From positions 1 to 64,000 of the forward strand of contig CAKZGE010000008.1 in the NCBI GenBank assembly GCA_936914845.1: DNA of 64,000 nucleotides, in the 5' to 3' direction. The position numbers and the translations under genes were made by a program. This DNA comes from an uncultured Chloracidobacterium sp. GTDB taxonomy: Bacteria; Acidobacteriota; Blastocatellia; Pyrinomonadales; Pyrinomonadaceae. A model generated the notes under the pieces. It searched no databases. It was not told the DNA's origin and worked only from the letters and a program-made list of their open reading frames with translations. This document shows positions 1-7,673 of the stretch, one piece after another (the first letter of the stretch is position 1; the number at the start of each line of letters is the position of its first letter).

Positions 1-2
1 AA

Positions 3-1010
3 ATATCTTCAGGCTCCCCTCCTTACAAAGGAGGGGTGGATGAGCGAAGCGAAGACGGGGTGGTTCTCTCGTCCGATAAGAACTCAGAAGCCGTCAACCC
101 GCGATCAGACAACCATCCCGTCGCCGAAGCGGCGACACCCATCCTTCGCAAGGAGGGGTGTTATAATGCTCCGTTTGAACGCCACGATCTTTCTGCTCTT
201 CGTGTCTTTGCCTCGACCGGCGAACCTTGGAATCCTGCCCCATGGTGGTGGCTTTTCGAAAAGGTCGGCAACGGCAAATTACCGATCATCAATTACAGCG
301 GCGGTACAGAGATCTCCGGCGGCATTTTGATGGGAAATCCGCTTTTGCCGATCAAACCTTGCTCCTTCCCTGCTCCTTGTCTTGGAATGGACGTCGATAT
401 TCTCGATGAGAACGGTAATTCCGTACCTGACGGAACTGTCGGCGAACTTGTCATCAAACAACCCTGGATCGGCATGGCTCGCGGCTTTTGGCAGGAAAAA
501 GAGCGTTATTTCGAAGCGTATTGGCGGCGTTTCAAAAACATCTGGGTTCACGGCGATTGGGCGATGCGTGACAGGGACGGCCATTGGTTCATCCTCGGCC
601 GCAGCGACGACACCCTAAAAGTCGCCGGAAAACGTGTCGGCCCGGCGGAGGTTGAAAGCCTTTTGGTCGCACATCCGCTCGTCGTAGAAGCCGCCGTCAT
701 CGGCGTGCCCGACGAAGTGAAAGGAACGGCCATGGTCGCTTTTGTAGTTCACAACGCCGACACTCCTGTCCGCACCAACTATGTTCCGCTTGAGCAAGAA
801 TTGAAAGCTCTTGTTGCCAAAGATATGGGCAAACCGCTCGCCCCTTCAAAGATCCACTTCGTCTCTGCTTTGCCCAAAACCCGAAACGCAAAGGTGATGC
901 GCCGCGTGATCCGTGCGGCCTATCTCGGCCAAGACCCCGGCGACCTTTCAGCTCTCGAAGACCCGAAAGTGGTAGAAGAGATCGCTAGTGCGAAGCTAAA
1001 CGCCTTATGA
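3..1010 (+). CDS. AMP-dependent acyl/acetyl-CoA synthetase, C-terminal part
   Basis: This is an adenylate-forming enzyme that would activate a short carboxylic acid to its CoA thioester. The reading frame is open to the left edge, so the true start lies outside the window; the GTG at 36 is internal. Visible motifs are STGEPWNP, the ATP-binding YSGGTE (near 294), the hinge motif GRSDDTLKVAGKR and, near the end, PKTRNAKVMRR with the probable catalytic lysine. The family usually has 550-650 residues, so roughly half is missing. About 50 residues encoded at 12-160 match a palindromic repeat element rather than the family and join the enzyme just before HDLSALRV. The gene overlaps the next one by 4 nt (ATGA), so the two are probably co-transcribed. 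The exact substrate cannot be told. Confidence 0.9.
   Translation: MSSGSPPYKGGVDERSEDGVVLSSDKNSEAVNPRSDNHPVAEAATPILRKEGCYNAPFERHDLSALRVFASTGEPWNPAPWWWLFEKVGNGKLPIINYSGGTEISGGILMGNPLLPIKPCSFPAPCLGMDVDILDENGNSVPDGTVGELVIKQPWIGMARGFWQEKERYFEAYWRRFKNIWVHGDWAMRDRDGHWFILGRSDDTLKVAGKRVGPAEVESLLVAHPLVVEAAVIGVPDEVKGTAMVAFVVHNADTPVRTNYVPLEQELKALVAKDMGKPLAPSKIHFVSALPKTRNAKVMRRVIRAAYLGQDPGDLSALEDPKVVEEIASAKLNAL
12..160. repeat. Inverted pair of a 54-nt palindromic repeat inside a coding sequence
   Basis: The left unit (12-65) begins GGCTCCCCTCCTTACAAAGG and ends GACGGGGTGGTT. The right unit (111-158) is the same unit inverted: its reverse complement begins CCCCTCCTTGCGAAGGA and ends GACGGGATGGTT. A 45-nt spacer separates them. 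A single further unit lies at 27394-27447 inside kynU. The internal CCTCCTT/AAGGAGG palindrome would form a hairpin. The element keeps the host reading frame open, adding about 50 residues. It looks like a small non-autonomous palindromic element; how it moves is unknown. Confidence 0.85.
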
Positions 1011-2008
1011 ACGTAATTGAATTGACCAAAGCCTTGATGTCCGTGCCGTCCACCTCCGGCGAAGAAGAAGCGGTTGGGCACTGGCTTCACCAACATCTCG
1101 TATCGCTCGGCTGGCAGGTGGAACTGCAGCCGGTCGGCCCGGGCCAGAATAATATCTTGGCATGGCTTAATGAAACACCGCGTGTCTGGCTTTCAACCCA
1201 CATGGACACGGTTCCGCCGTATATTCCGCCGACCGAAGACGCCGAAAAGATCTATGGCCGCGGTGCGTGTGATGCCAAAGGCATCATTGCCGCCCAGATA
1301 ACCGCTGCCGAAGCTTTACGAGCTGAAGGAATACATGACATCGGCCTGCTTTACACAGTGGAAGAAGAGCGTGCATCGACCGGTGCAAAGGCGGCCAATC
1401 TGCATCCGTTGGCAGAAAAATGTGAGTATCTGATAAATGGCGAACCGACCGACAACGACCTCGCTATCGGTTCAAAAGGTTCTTTTCGCCTGATGGTCAA
1501 AACGTCCGGCAAAGCGGCCCACTCGGCCTATCCGGAAGAGGGCGATTCGGCGATCGAAAAGCTGATCGACATTCTCAACGACATTCGCCAAACGCGTCTG
1601 CCGAACGACGAGTTTTTTGGCGAAACGACCGTCAATATCGGCACTCTCGACGGCGGGTTGGCGTTGAATATCATCCCGCCGCAGGCTGAGGCCGGCTTGC
1701 TGATCAGATTGACCACCGGGCGGGAACCGATCGAGACGGCGCTTGAGAATATCGTTCGCGGACGCGGCGAGATCGAGGTCCTGTCGTGCAGCGAGCCGGT
1801 AAAGCTGACCGCGGTCGAAGGTTTTTCGCAAAAAGTTGTCCGGTTCACCACAGACATTCCGCACCTGCCGTATTGGAAAAATCCTTTGCTGCTCGGCCCC
1901 GGATCGATCCTTGTTGCCCACACCAAAGATGAATTCGTCTATAAAAAAGACCTGGAAACGGCTGTCGGGCTTTACGCCGATCTGGTCAAAAAGCTGCTCG
2001 TAAGATAG
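1007..2008 (+). CDS. M20 family metallohydrolase (ArgE/DapE-like)
   Basis: This is a zinc-dependent amidohydrolase of the acetylornithine deacetylase/succinyl-diaminopimelate desuccinylase family. The metal and catalytic signature is complete: H65 and D67 in STHMDTVPP, the bridging D89 in GRGACDAKG, catalytic E119-E120 in YTVEEE, E146 in NGEPTD, and a late histidine in GSILVAHTKDEF. The dimerisation domain sits around residues 155-260. Its 333 residues are slightly short for the family. It starts inside the stop of the synthetase gene and is followed 12 nt later by dapB, which suggests a role in lysine or diaminopimelate synthesis. Sequence alone does not separate DapE from ArgE or a related deacylase. 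Confidence 0.85.
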   Translation: MNVIELTKALMSVPSTSGEEEAVGHWLHQHLVSLGWQVELQPVGPGQNNILAWLNETPRVWLSTHMDTVPPYIPPTEDAEKIYGRGACDAKGIIAAQITAAEALRAEGIHDIGLLYTVEEERASTGAKAANLHPLAEKCEYLINGEPTDNDLAIGSKGSFRLMVKTSGKAAHSAYPEEGDSAIEKLIDILNDIRQTRLPNDEFFGETTVNIGTLDGGLALNIIPPQAEAGLLIRLTTGREPIETALENIVRGRGEIEVLSCSEPVKLTAVEGFSQKVVRFTTDIPHLPYWKNPLLLGPGSILVAHTKDEFVYKKDLETAVGLYADLVKKLLVR

Positions 2009-2020
2009 CAACCTGAACAT

Positions 2021-2722
2021 ATGAAAATATCAATAATCGGATATGGAGCAATGGGCCGGTTGGTCGAAACGACCGCCGTCGCTAAGGGGCACGAGATCAG
2101 CAGAATTATCGATGCCGACGAAGCAAAACTGCCGGCTGACGAACTCGCAAACCTCCTTGCCGGAAGCGATGCCGTTATAGATTTCTCGTCTGCTGAAGGA
2201 GTTTTGCGCAATGTTGAGGCATGTGTGTCGGCCAAAATACCGCTGGTCGAGGGCACGACGGGATGGCTTTCTGAGCGTGAAACAGCCGAAAAACTTATCA
2301 TCGGCGGTAGTTCGGCAATGGTCTTCGGAGCCAATTTCTCCGTCGGCGTTAACATTTTTTATAAGATCGTTGACCACGCCGCTGAGCTTTTCGCACGGTT
2401 TGCCGAGTACGAGACATTTATCGAAGAACAGCACCATTCGAGCAAAAAAGATGCACCCAGCGGCACCGCCTTAAAGCTTCAGGAGATAGTAAAGCGCAGC
2501 TTTCCGCATGACTTCAGCATTGCCGCTACACGTGCCGGCAGCATTCCCGGCACGCACCGCGTCGGGTTTGACGGACCGGCCGATCAGGTGGTTCTAGAAC
2601 ATACGGCGCGTTCACGCGAAGGTTTCGCTATCGGTGCGGTGCTGGCAGCAGAATGGATCAAAGGGCGAACCGGCTTTTTTGAATTTACCGATGTCATGGA
2701 CGCCGTGCTCGGACAAAAATAA
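2021..2722 (+). CDS. dapB: 4-hydroxy-tetrahydrodipicolinate reductase
   Basis: This cytoplasmic enzyme makes tetrahydrodipicolinate with NAD(P)H in the diaminopimelate/lysine pathway. The dinucleotide-binding motif GYGAMG is at residues 7-12, and the family signature HHSSKKDAPSGTA runs from residue 138 with the proton-donor histidine pair and the catalytic lysine. At 233 residues it is a little shorter than E. coli DapB. It lies 12 nt after the M20 hydrolase and is probably its operon partner. The gene ends directly against a hairpin shared with the convergent HU gene. Confidence 0.93.
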   Translation: MKISIIGYGAMGRLVETTAVAKGHEISRIIDADEAKLPADELANLLAGSDAVIDFSSAEGVLRNVEACVSAKIPLVEGTTGWLSERETAEKLIIGGSSAMVFGANFSVGVNIFYKIVDHAAELFARFAEYETFIEEQHHSSKKDAPSGTALKLQEIVKRSFPHDFSIAATRAGSIPGTHRVGFDGPADQVVLEHTARSREGFAIGAVLAAEWIKGRTGFFEFTDVMDAVLGQK

Positions 2723-2747
2723 AAAGCCCCGGCAGATCGCCGGGGCC
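2719..2747 (-). terminator. Rho-independent terminator between dapB and HU
   Basis: A perfect 8-bp stem (GCCCCGGC at 2726-2733 with GCCGGGGC at 2739-2746) has a 5-nt loop. The A-run at 2719-2725 gives a T-tract on the minus strand, so the terminator faces the HU transcript. On the plus strand the hairpin lacks a T-tract but may still help end dapB. Confidence 0.85.
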
Positions 2748-2769
2748 GTATAACCAATTCGGGCAAACA

Positions 2770-3042
2770 TTAGTTGATCAATTCTTTGAGTTCCTTGCCG
2801 GGTTTGAAATAAGCGACCCGCTTGGCCGGAATATCGACCGCCTCGCCCGTTTTCGGATTCCGTCCCTTGCGTGAATTGCGTTCACGCACACGAAAACTTC
2901 CGAAACCGCGCAATTCGATCTTCTCGCCGCTATTCAAAGTCTCAATAATACTGTCAAAGATTATCTCCACCAATTGTTCGGCGTCTTTCTTTGTCAGTTC
3001 AGCTTCCTTTGCGACTTTTTCAACCAGATCAGCTTTCGTCAT
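2770..3042 (-). CDS. HU-family DNA-binding protein
   Basis: This is a nucleoid protein that binds and bends DNA as a dimer. The 90-residue length is typical. The N-terminal helices begin MTKADLVEKVAKEAELTKKD, GFGSFRVRER precedes the beta-ribbon arm, and RNPKTGEAVDIPAKRVAYF carries the intercalating proline region. It lies 42 nt downstream of rpsA on the same strand and is followed by a strong terminator, so it may be partly co-transcribed with rpsA. HU and IHF-beta cannot be told apart firmly, but the RNPKTGE arm favours HU. Confidence 0.95.
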   Translation of the reverse strand: MTKADLVEKVAKEAELTKKDAEQLVEIIFDSIIETLNSGEKIELRGFGSFRVRERNSRKGRNPKTGEAVDIPAKRVAYFKPGKELKELIN

Positions 3043-3084
3043 TTCAAATGGATCCTCTAAAAAACCAACTCAAAATTGACCGGC

Positions 3085-5208
3085 CTATGCCGATTTTTCT
3101 TCGCTTGCTTCTTCAACAGGCACGTCTTCGACAACCGTTTCTTCCGCAACGGCCTCGGCCGGGGCATCGGCAGCCGCGATTTCTTCGACCGCCGCCGTTT
3201 CTTCAGCCGGAAGAGCTTCTTCCACTTCGGCAACTTCTTCCGCAACAGGCACATCTTCAGCCGGAGCGGCCTCTGCTTCCACAGCCGCCGCTTCTTCCGC
3301 GGCTTTTGCTTCTTCGGCGGCCTTAGCTTCGTATTCCTGCTTCGCCTTTGCCTTCTTTTCCTTCTTGGCCTCTTCCTTTTCTTCCTTGGTCAATTCGCGA
3401 GCCGGTTCCTCATCAGAAGATTTCAATAAATTGGCGAGTTCGCCCAGCGATGCCATTCCGCCCTTTGCTTCGGTCGAATAGATACGGGTATCAACGATCG
3501 GTTCATCGTCTTTGCCCACGGCACGATAGGATAAGCCGATCTTCTGATCTTCGTTCTCGATCCGCAGGATCTTGAAATCTAGTTCCTGGCCGAGCTGAAC
3601 GACCGATTCCGGACTTTCAACGCGTTCTTCTGATAGTTCCGAGATGTGGCACAGCCCCTCGAGGCCTTCACCCAACTCGACAAATACGCCGAAGCTCGTG
3701 AAACGTGAAACTTTGCCGCGGACAACATCGCCCGGGCGATGTGTCGCCACGAAGCCTTCCCACGCACTCGGCGTCAGGTCTTTCATCGAAAGCGAGAGAC
3801 GCTGGCCGGCACGGTCAATATGCGTCACGATGGCGTCAACTTCCTGGTCTTTCTTAAGCAATTCCTTTGGATGCTTCAATTTTTTCGCCCAGGTGATGTC
3901 CGAAACATGGACCAAGCCGTCAATGCCGTCTTCGACCTCGACAAATGCGCCGAAATCTGTCAGATTGCGAACCTTACCATGGATCTTGGTGCCAACCGGG
4001 TAACGAAGCTCGATCGTATCCCACGGGTTGTCCTGAAGCTGTTTCATGCCGAGGCTGATCCGCTTTTCTTCGGTATCGACGCCCAGCACCTGTACTTCGA
4101 CCTCGTCGCCGCGATGGAACATACGTTTCGGATTTGCCGAGCGTTTCGACCAGGATATCTCCGATACGTGGACCAAACCTTCGACACCGGGTTCCAATTC
4201 GACAAAGATGCCGTATTCCGTTACCGACGAAACTTTACCGACCACCTTCGAGTTCGGTTTGTAAACTTCAATGACCGTTGACCACGGATCCGGCAGCAGC
4301 TGTTTGTAACCAAGCGATACCTTTTCCTTTTCACGGTCGAGCTTCAAGACCTTGACTTGAATGTGGTCGTTGACCTTGAAGAGATCTCCCGGATTTTGAA
4401 TGCGGCCCCACGACATATCTGTCACGTGCAAAAGGCCGTCGATGCCGCCGATATCGACGAATGCACCATATTCGGTAAGATTTTTGACCACGCCTTCGAC
4501 AACGTAACCGACATCTACCTGGCCGAGCGTTGCCGATTTTTGTTCGTTGATAACGAGATCGGTGATGACCTTTCTCGAAAGCACGATGTTGTTTCGGCGG
4601 CGGCTGAATTTAATGATCTTCGCTTCGATGTCCTGATCTTTATAAGAATCAAGGCTGCGGATCGGTCGCGAATCGATCTGCGATCCGGGCAGAAAAGCTT
4701 CAACGCCATTGAGGTCAACACGCAAACCGCCTTTGGTCTTGTCGATGATGCGGCCGGTAACGGTACGATCTTCTTTATAGGCTTCTTCGATCTCATTCCA
4801 CACCTTGCGCATTTTCGCGTCCATGCGCGAAAGCACCGGCGGAGCATCGCCCGCGTGGATCGCTTTGATCACGACCTCGATCGTGTCGCCTACCGCAAGC
4901 GGCTCTGTGCTTACAGCCATTTCTTCGGCCGGGATCACGCCTTCGGATTTATATCCGAAATCGACCAGTGCTCCGCGGTCGGAAATACCGACGACCTTGC
5001 CCTCGACCAATTCACCTGCATGGTAAATGGTCTGTTCCTGCTCGAATTGCTCGAGAATGGCGCCAAAATCGATATCGCCGTTGCCTTGGGCATCATCGCC
5101 CGCTTCATCTTTTGCCGGTGTTGCCGCTTCCGCAGCAGTCTGTGTCTTCAAAACTGAATCTTCGCCGGTGTTCGATTCTTCAGCTTGGTTTTTAACCTCG
5201 TTTGTCAT
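3085..5208 (-). CDS. rpsA: 30S ribosomal protein S1 with long acidic C-terminal tail
   Basis: This RNA-binding ribosomal protein brings mRNA to the 30S subunit. Six S1/OB domains are visible at about residues 65-130, 148-212, 234-303, 318-389, 404-477 and 492-563; the last four carry the usual G-x-F/G-V/I-F-V and GL-V/C-H-V/I-S/T signatures. I chose the ATG at 5208 because the frame upstream to 5406 encodes unrelated residues and overlaps the likely promoter. The protein is 707 residues against about 557 in E. coli. The surplus is mainly residues 596-707, a Glu/Ala-rich low-complexity tail after a lysine-rich stretch. No strong Shine-Dalgarno sequence precedes the start, as is common for S1 genes. 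Confidence 0.95.
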   Translation of the reverse strand: MTNEVKNQAEESNTGEDSVLKTQTAAEAATPAKDEAGDDAQGNGDIDFGAILEQFEQEQTIYHAGELVEGKVVGISDRGALVDFGYKSEGVIPAEEMAVSTEPLAVGDTIEVVIKAIHAGDAPPVLSRMDAKMRKVWNEIEEAYKEDRTVTGRIIDKTKGGLRVDLNGVEAFLPGSQIDSRPIRSLDSYKDQDIEAKIIKFSRRRNNIVLSRKVITDLVINEQKSATLGQVDVGYVVEGVVKNLTEYGAFVDIGGIDGLLHVTDMSWGRIQNPGDLFKVNDHIQVKVLKLDREKEKVSLGYKQLLPDPWSTVIEVYKPNSKVVGKVSSVTEYGIFVELEPGVEGLVHVSEISWSKRSANPKRMFHRGDEVEVQVLGVDTEEKRISLGMKQLQDNPWDTIELRYPVGTKIHGKVRNLTDFGAFVEVEDGIDGLVHVSDITWAKKLKHPKELLKKDQEVDAIVTHIDRAGQRLSLSMKDLTPSAWEGFVATHRPGDVVRGKVSRFTSFGVFVELGEGLEGLCHISELSEERVESPESVVQLGQELDFKILRIENEDQKIGLSYRAVGKDDEPIVDTRIYSTEAKGGMASLGELANLLKSSDEEPARELTKEEKEEAKKEKKAKAKQEYEAKAAEEAKAAEEAAAVEAEAAPAEDVPVAEEVAEVEEALPAEETAAVEEIAAADAPAEAVAEETVVEDVPVEEASEEKSA

Positions 5209-5552
5209 TAACTTTCTATAAGCTTCCTTACTATTAGATTCGCGAATTGGTTGCGTCGGTTTTACGACAGCGAAGCGTGACGCGGCTTGGATCGAAAATA
5301 AGCCGGCCAAAATGTAAATTCGCCGGTGCAGATCGATAGATCGACTCGCATTCCGGCTCTCGTTCACATTTAGCTTGACTGCATAAACGTAAAATTTACA
5401 CGTCAAATGGTCTTTGTGTCAAGACTTGAAACTTAAAATAGTGCTTATTTTTCAATATCTAACGTATTGTCAAGCACCTCTTGGCTTACGCCAAGATATC
5501 CGGCCGAGCCTCGCCCGCCGGACATCCGTTCCATATGATCTTTAGCCGCCGC
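5209..5552. other. Intergenic region: rpsA leader and end of pilT
   Basis: There is no gene in these 344 bases. They hold the rpsA 5' leader (about 180 nt if the promoter at 5393-5422 is used) and two short hairpins near the pilT stop. One of these is CTTGGC/GCCAAG around a 4-nt loop near 5483-5497; the other is a GC-rich CCGGC/GCCGG structure around 5500-5524. Neither has a T-tract, so their role as terminators is uncertain. Confidence 0.5.
5393..5422 (-). promoter_or_regulatory. Candidate sigma70-type promoter for rpsA
   Basis: On the minus strand a perfect TTGACA (5417-5422) is followed after 18 nt by TAAATT (5393-5398). Transcription would start about 180 nt before the rpsA ATG, leaving a long leader of the kind often used to autoregulate S1. 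This is recognised by eye only. Confidence 0.5.
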
Positions 5553-6707
5553 CTATGTCCTCGTCAGCAAACTGCTTAGATTACCGACACCGCCAAAGCG
5601 TTCCATTTCTTCTTTTGCGGTGCCGGTCGTGTTCTGAATGCCGGCCAGCCGCAATCGAAATTCATCCGGATTCGTCGAACCGCGCAATGCCTCTTCGAGT
5701 GTTATTAAGCCCGATTGGTATAAATAGAACAGCGATTGATCAAATGTCTGCATACCATACTGCGACGTTCCGCCGGCGATCGCATCTCGGATAGAGCCGG
5801 TCTTTTCTTCATGCAGTATGTAATCCCGGATCAATGGTGTTGAGATCATGACCTCGACGGCCGGCACGCGGCTCAGCCCTTTCGAAGATTTCATCAGCCG
5901 CTGTGAGATAACCGCCTTCAACAAGCCCGCCAATTGGATACGAACAGATTTTTGCTGATAAGGCGGAAAGGCGGATATGATGCGCGTCAAAGTTTCCTGA
6001 GCGTCCAGCGTGTGCAGCGTCGAAAGCACCAAATGCCCTGTTTCCGCAGCCACCAAAGCCGTCTCGATCGTCTCCAGATCACGCATTTCGCCGACCAAAA
6101 TAACGTCCGGGTCCTGGCGGAGCGAACCTCGCAGTGCCTCTGCAAATGAACGCGTGTCAACATCGACCTCGCGCTGAGTTATGAACGATTCCTTATCCTT
6201 ATGCAGAAATTCGATCGGGTCTTCGATCGTCACAATATGGCAATTTCGGTGCTCATTGATGTGATCTACGATCGCCGAAAGCGTGGTCGATTTACCCGAA
6301 CCTGTCGTCCCGGTGACCAAGATCAGCCCGCGGTTCTCGTCCGCGATATTCTGCAGAACCGGCGGCAGCCCGAGTTCCGTAAAGCCGCGGACGCGGTCAG
6401 AAATAACGCGGGCGACGATGCCGATCGAATTCCTTTGCTGAAATATGTTTACGCGAAATCGCCCTAACCCCGAAACGCCGTAGCCGATATCGACCTCAAA
6501 GACTTCTTTAAAATGCTGTTTTTGCCGATTCGACATCATCGAAAAAGCCATCTCAAGCGTCTCTTCCTGTGTAAGACGCGTTACGCCGGAAAGCGGTCGC
6601 AGCTCTCCGTTGACACGTATTACCGGCGTTGACCCCGCACGCAAATGCAGATCGGATGCACCGAAACTCACAGCCATGCGCAATAGATCGTCAATTCTGC
6701 TCAGCAT
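5553..6707 (-). CDS. pilT: Type IV pilus retraction ATPase PilT
   Basis: This hexameric cytoplasmic ATPase pulls back type IV pili and powers twitching motility. Its 384 residues include the N-terminal PAS-like part, Walker A GTTGSGKST at 133-141, the Asp box IEDPIEFLH, Walker B DVILVGEMRDLETI and the His box HLVLSTLHTLDA. The AIRNLIRE-type region near the C-terminus is only weakly matched. Family knowledge separates PilT from PilB by the short N-terminus, which fits here. No other pilus gene is in the window. The start at 6707 places the ATG at the usual family N-terminus. Confidence 0.93.
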   Translation of the reverse strand: MLSRIDDLLRMAVSFGASDLHLRAGSTPVIRVNGELRPLSGVTRLTQEETLEMAFSMMSNRQKQHFKEVFEVDIGYGVSGLGRFRVNIFQQRNSIGIVARVISDRVRGFTELGLPPVLQNIADENRGLILVTGTTGSGKSTTLSAIVDHINEHRNCHIVTIEDPIEFLHKDKESFITQREVDVDTRSFAEALRGSLRQDPDVILVGEMRDLETIETALVAAETGHLVLSTLHTLDAQETLTRIISAFPPYQQKSVRIQLAGLLKAVISQRLMKSSKGLSRVPAVEVMISTPLIRDYILHEEKTGSIRDAIAGGTSQYGMQTFDQSLFYLYQSGLITLEEALRGSTNPDEFRLRLAGIQNTTGTAKEEMERFGGVGNLSSLLTRT

Positions 6708-6927
6708 ATATTAGAAAAAAGACACCTTGGGATTCTTAGGGATCAGGCGGATCTGACATGGTTCAGACCGATTTGCGGTCAAATTGAAGCTTTAAACAAC
6801 CGCAAACGCAGTTTAACTTGTTTTGTCCTTTCTCGTCAATCTTTTTGTTCAAGTTTCAAAACTTTGATCTTTTGGGCCCCGATACCACGCGTATTTTGTT
6901 GAGCGGAAAGCTACGCGGGAGAAAATT

Positions 6928-7479
6928 ATGAGCAGACAGACATTGTATCTAGATAACGGGCAATTGGTGCGGATACTGCCGGTATTCGGCACAATTCGCG
7001 AAGGCTTCTCGCAGCGTGTGGAAATGATCTACACCAATGGGAAGGCCGACCCGCTATGGGCCGATGTGCGGCCGCAGGCATCCGGTGCGGCGAGAGATAT
7101 AACGGTTTCTGCAGAATCGCGCTCAGCAAATGCGATCGTTCTGTTCGATCTAATGAAAAAGCGGCCGCCGATGCGTCTCGGGATCGGTTTCGGCGGAAAA
7201 CTTCAGCAATATCAACCAACGGCGAACGAGATCCGCGAAGAGATCTTAAAGACGGTCGTCCATGAACTGCAGCACGTCGTCCAGGGCTGGGTGTGGGGCG
7301 ATAAGTGGGCTGAAATGGCAGGACAGGCCGCGGCGGAGGCCGCCCGCAAAGGCGGATACCTTAGTAATCGCTATGAATCTGCAGCTGAGAACGTAGCCCA
7401 ATCATGGGTCAATTCGCACCGCACTGAGATGAAGACCGGCGCGTTCGATTTCCTTTTCCCGCCCGGCACGCTGGCTTGA
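6928..7479 (+). CDS. Small HExxH-containing putative metallopeptidase
   Basis: The product is not recognised. The 183-residue protein has no signal peptide or membrane segment. A zincin-like HELQH motif (VVHELQHVVQGW) lies at about residues 112-123, with a possible third ligand in the downstream helix ESAAENVAQSWVNSH. The N-terminal 100 residues look like a beta-rich domain unrelated to peptidase families I know. A good ribosome site (GGGAGA) lies 8 nt before the ATG. It is transcribed away from pilT. The metalloprotease idea rests only on the motif; a structural or phage-related role is equally open. Confidence 0.6.
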   Translation: MSRQTLYLDNGQLVRILPVFGTIREGFSQRVEMIYTNGKADPLWADVRPQASGAARDITVSAESRSANAIVLFDLMKKRPPMRLGIGFGGKLQQYQPTANEIREEILKTVVHELQHVVQGWVWGDKWAEMAGQAAAEAARKGGYLSNRYESAAENVAQSWVNSHRTEMKTGAFDFLFPPGTLA

Positions 7480-7494
7480 TAGATCTTCCGCCCC

Positions 7495-7511
7495 GGGCGG
7501 CTCAACCGCCC
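7495..7511 (+). terminator. GC-rich hairpin after the HExxH gene
   Basis: GGGCGG (7495-7500) pairs with CCGCCC (7506-7511) around CTCAA, just after the stop at 7479. There is no T-tract, so this is a weak terminator candidate or a repeat hairpin. Confidence 0.35.
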
Positions 7512-7673
7512 GCCCGCCTAACTTACGGCCCCCAAAACCTCTTTAAAATCCCGCCCGATCCTAACGCACGATTTTGAGATACGGCAAAATTGTGCGAACT
7601 TTTGAGTCATACAATTGCTAGACAAACAACAACTGCATAAACTGAACGATATTCTCTTACCCCCGGAGGAAAC

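Noticed and set aside
3057..3429. Arg/Phe-rich open frames over the end of rpsA
   Set aside because: They come from the low-complexity GAA/GCC codons of the S1 tail read in other frames.
4357..5157. 266-residue open frame opposite rpsA
   Set aside because: It mirrors S1 repeat codons and shows no independent start site or family.
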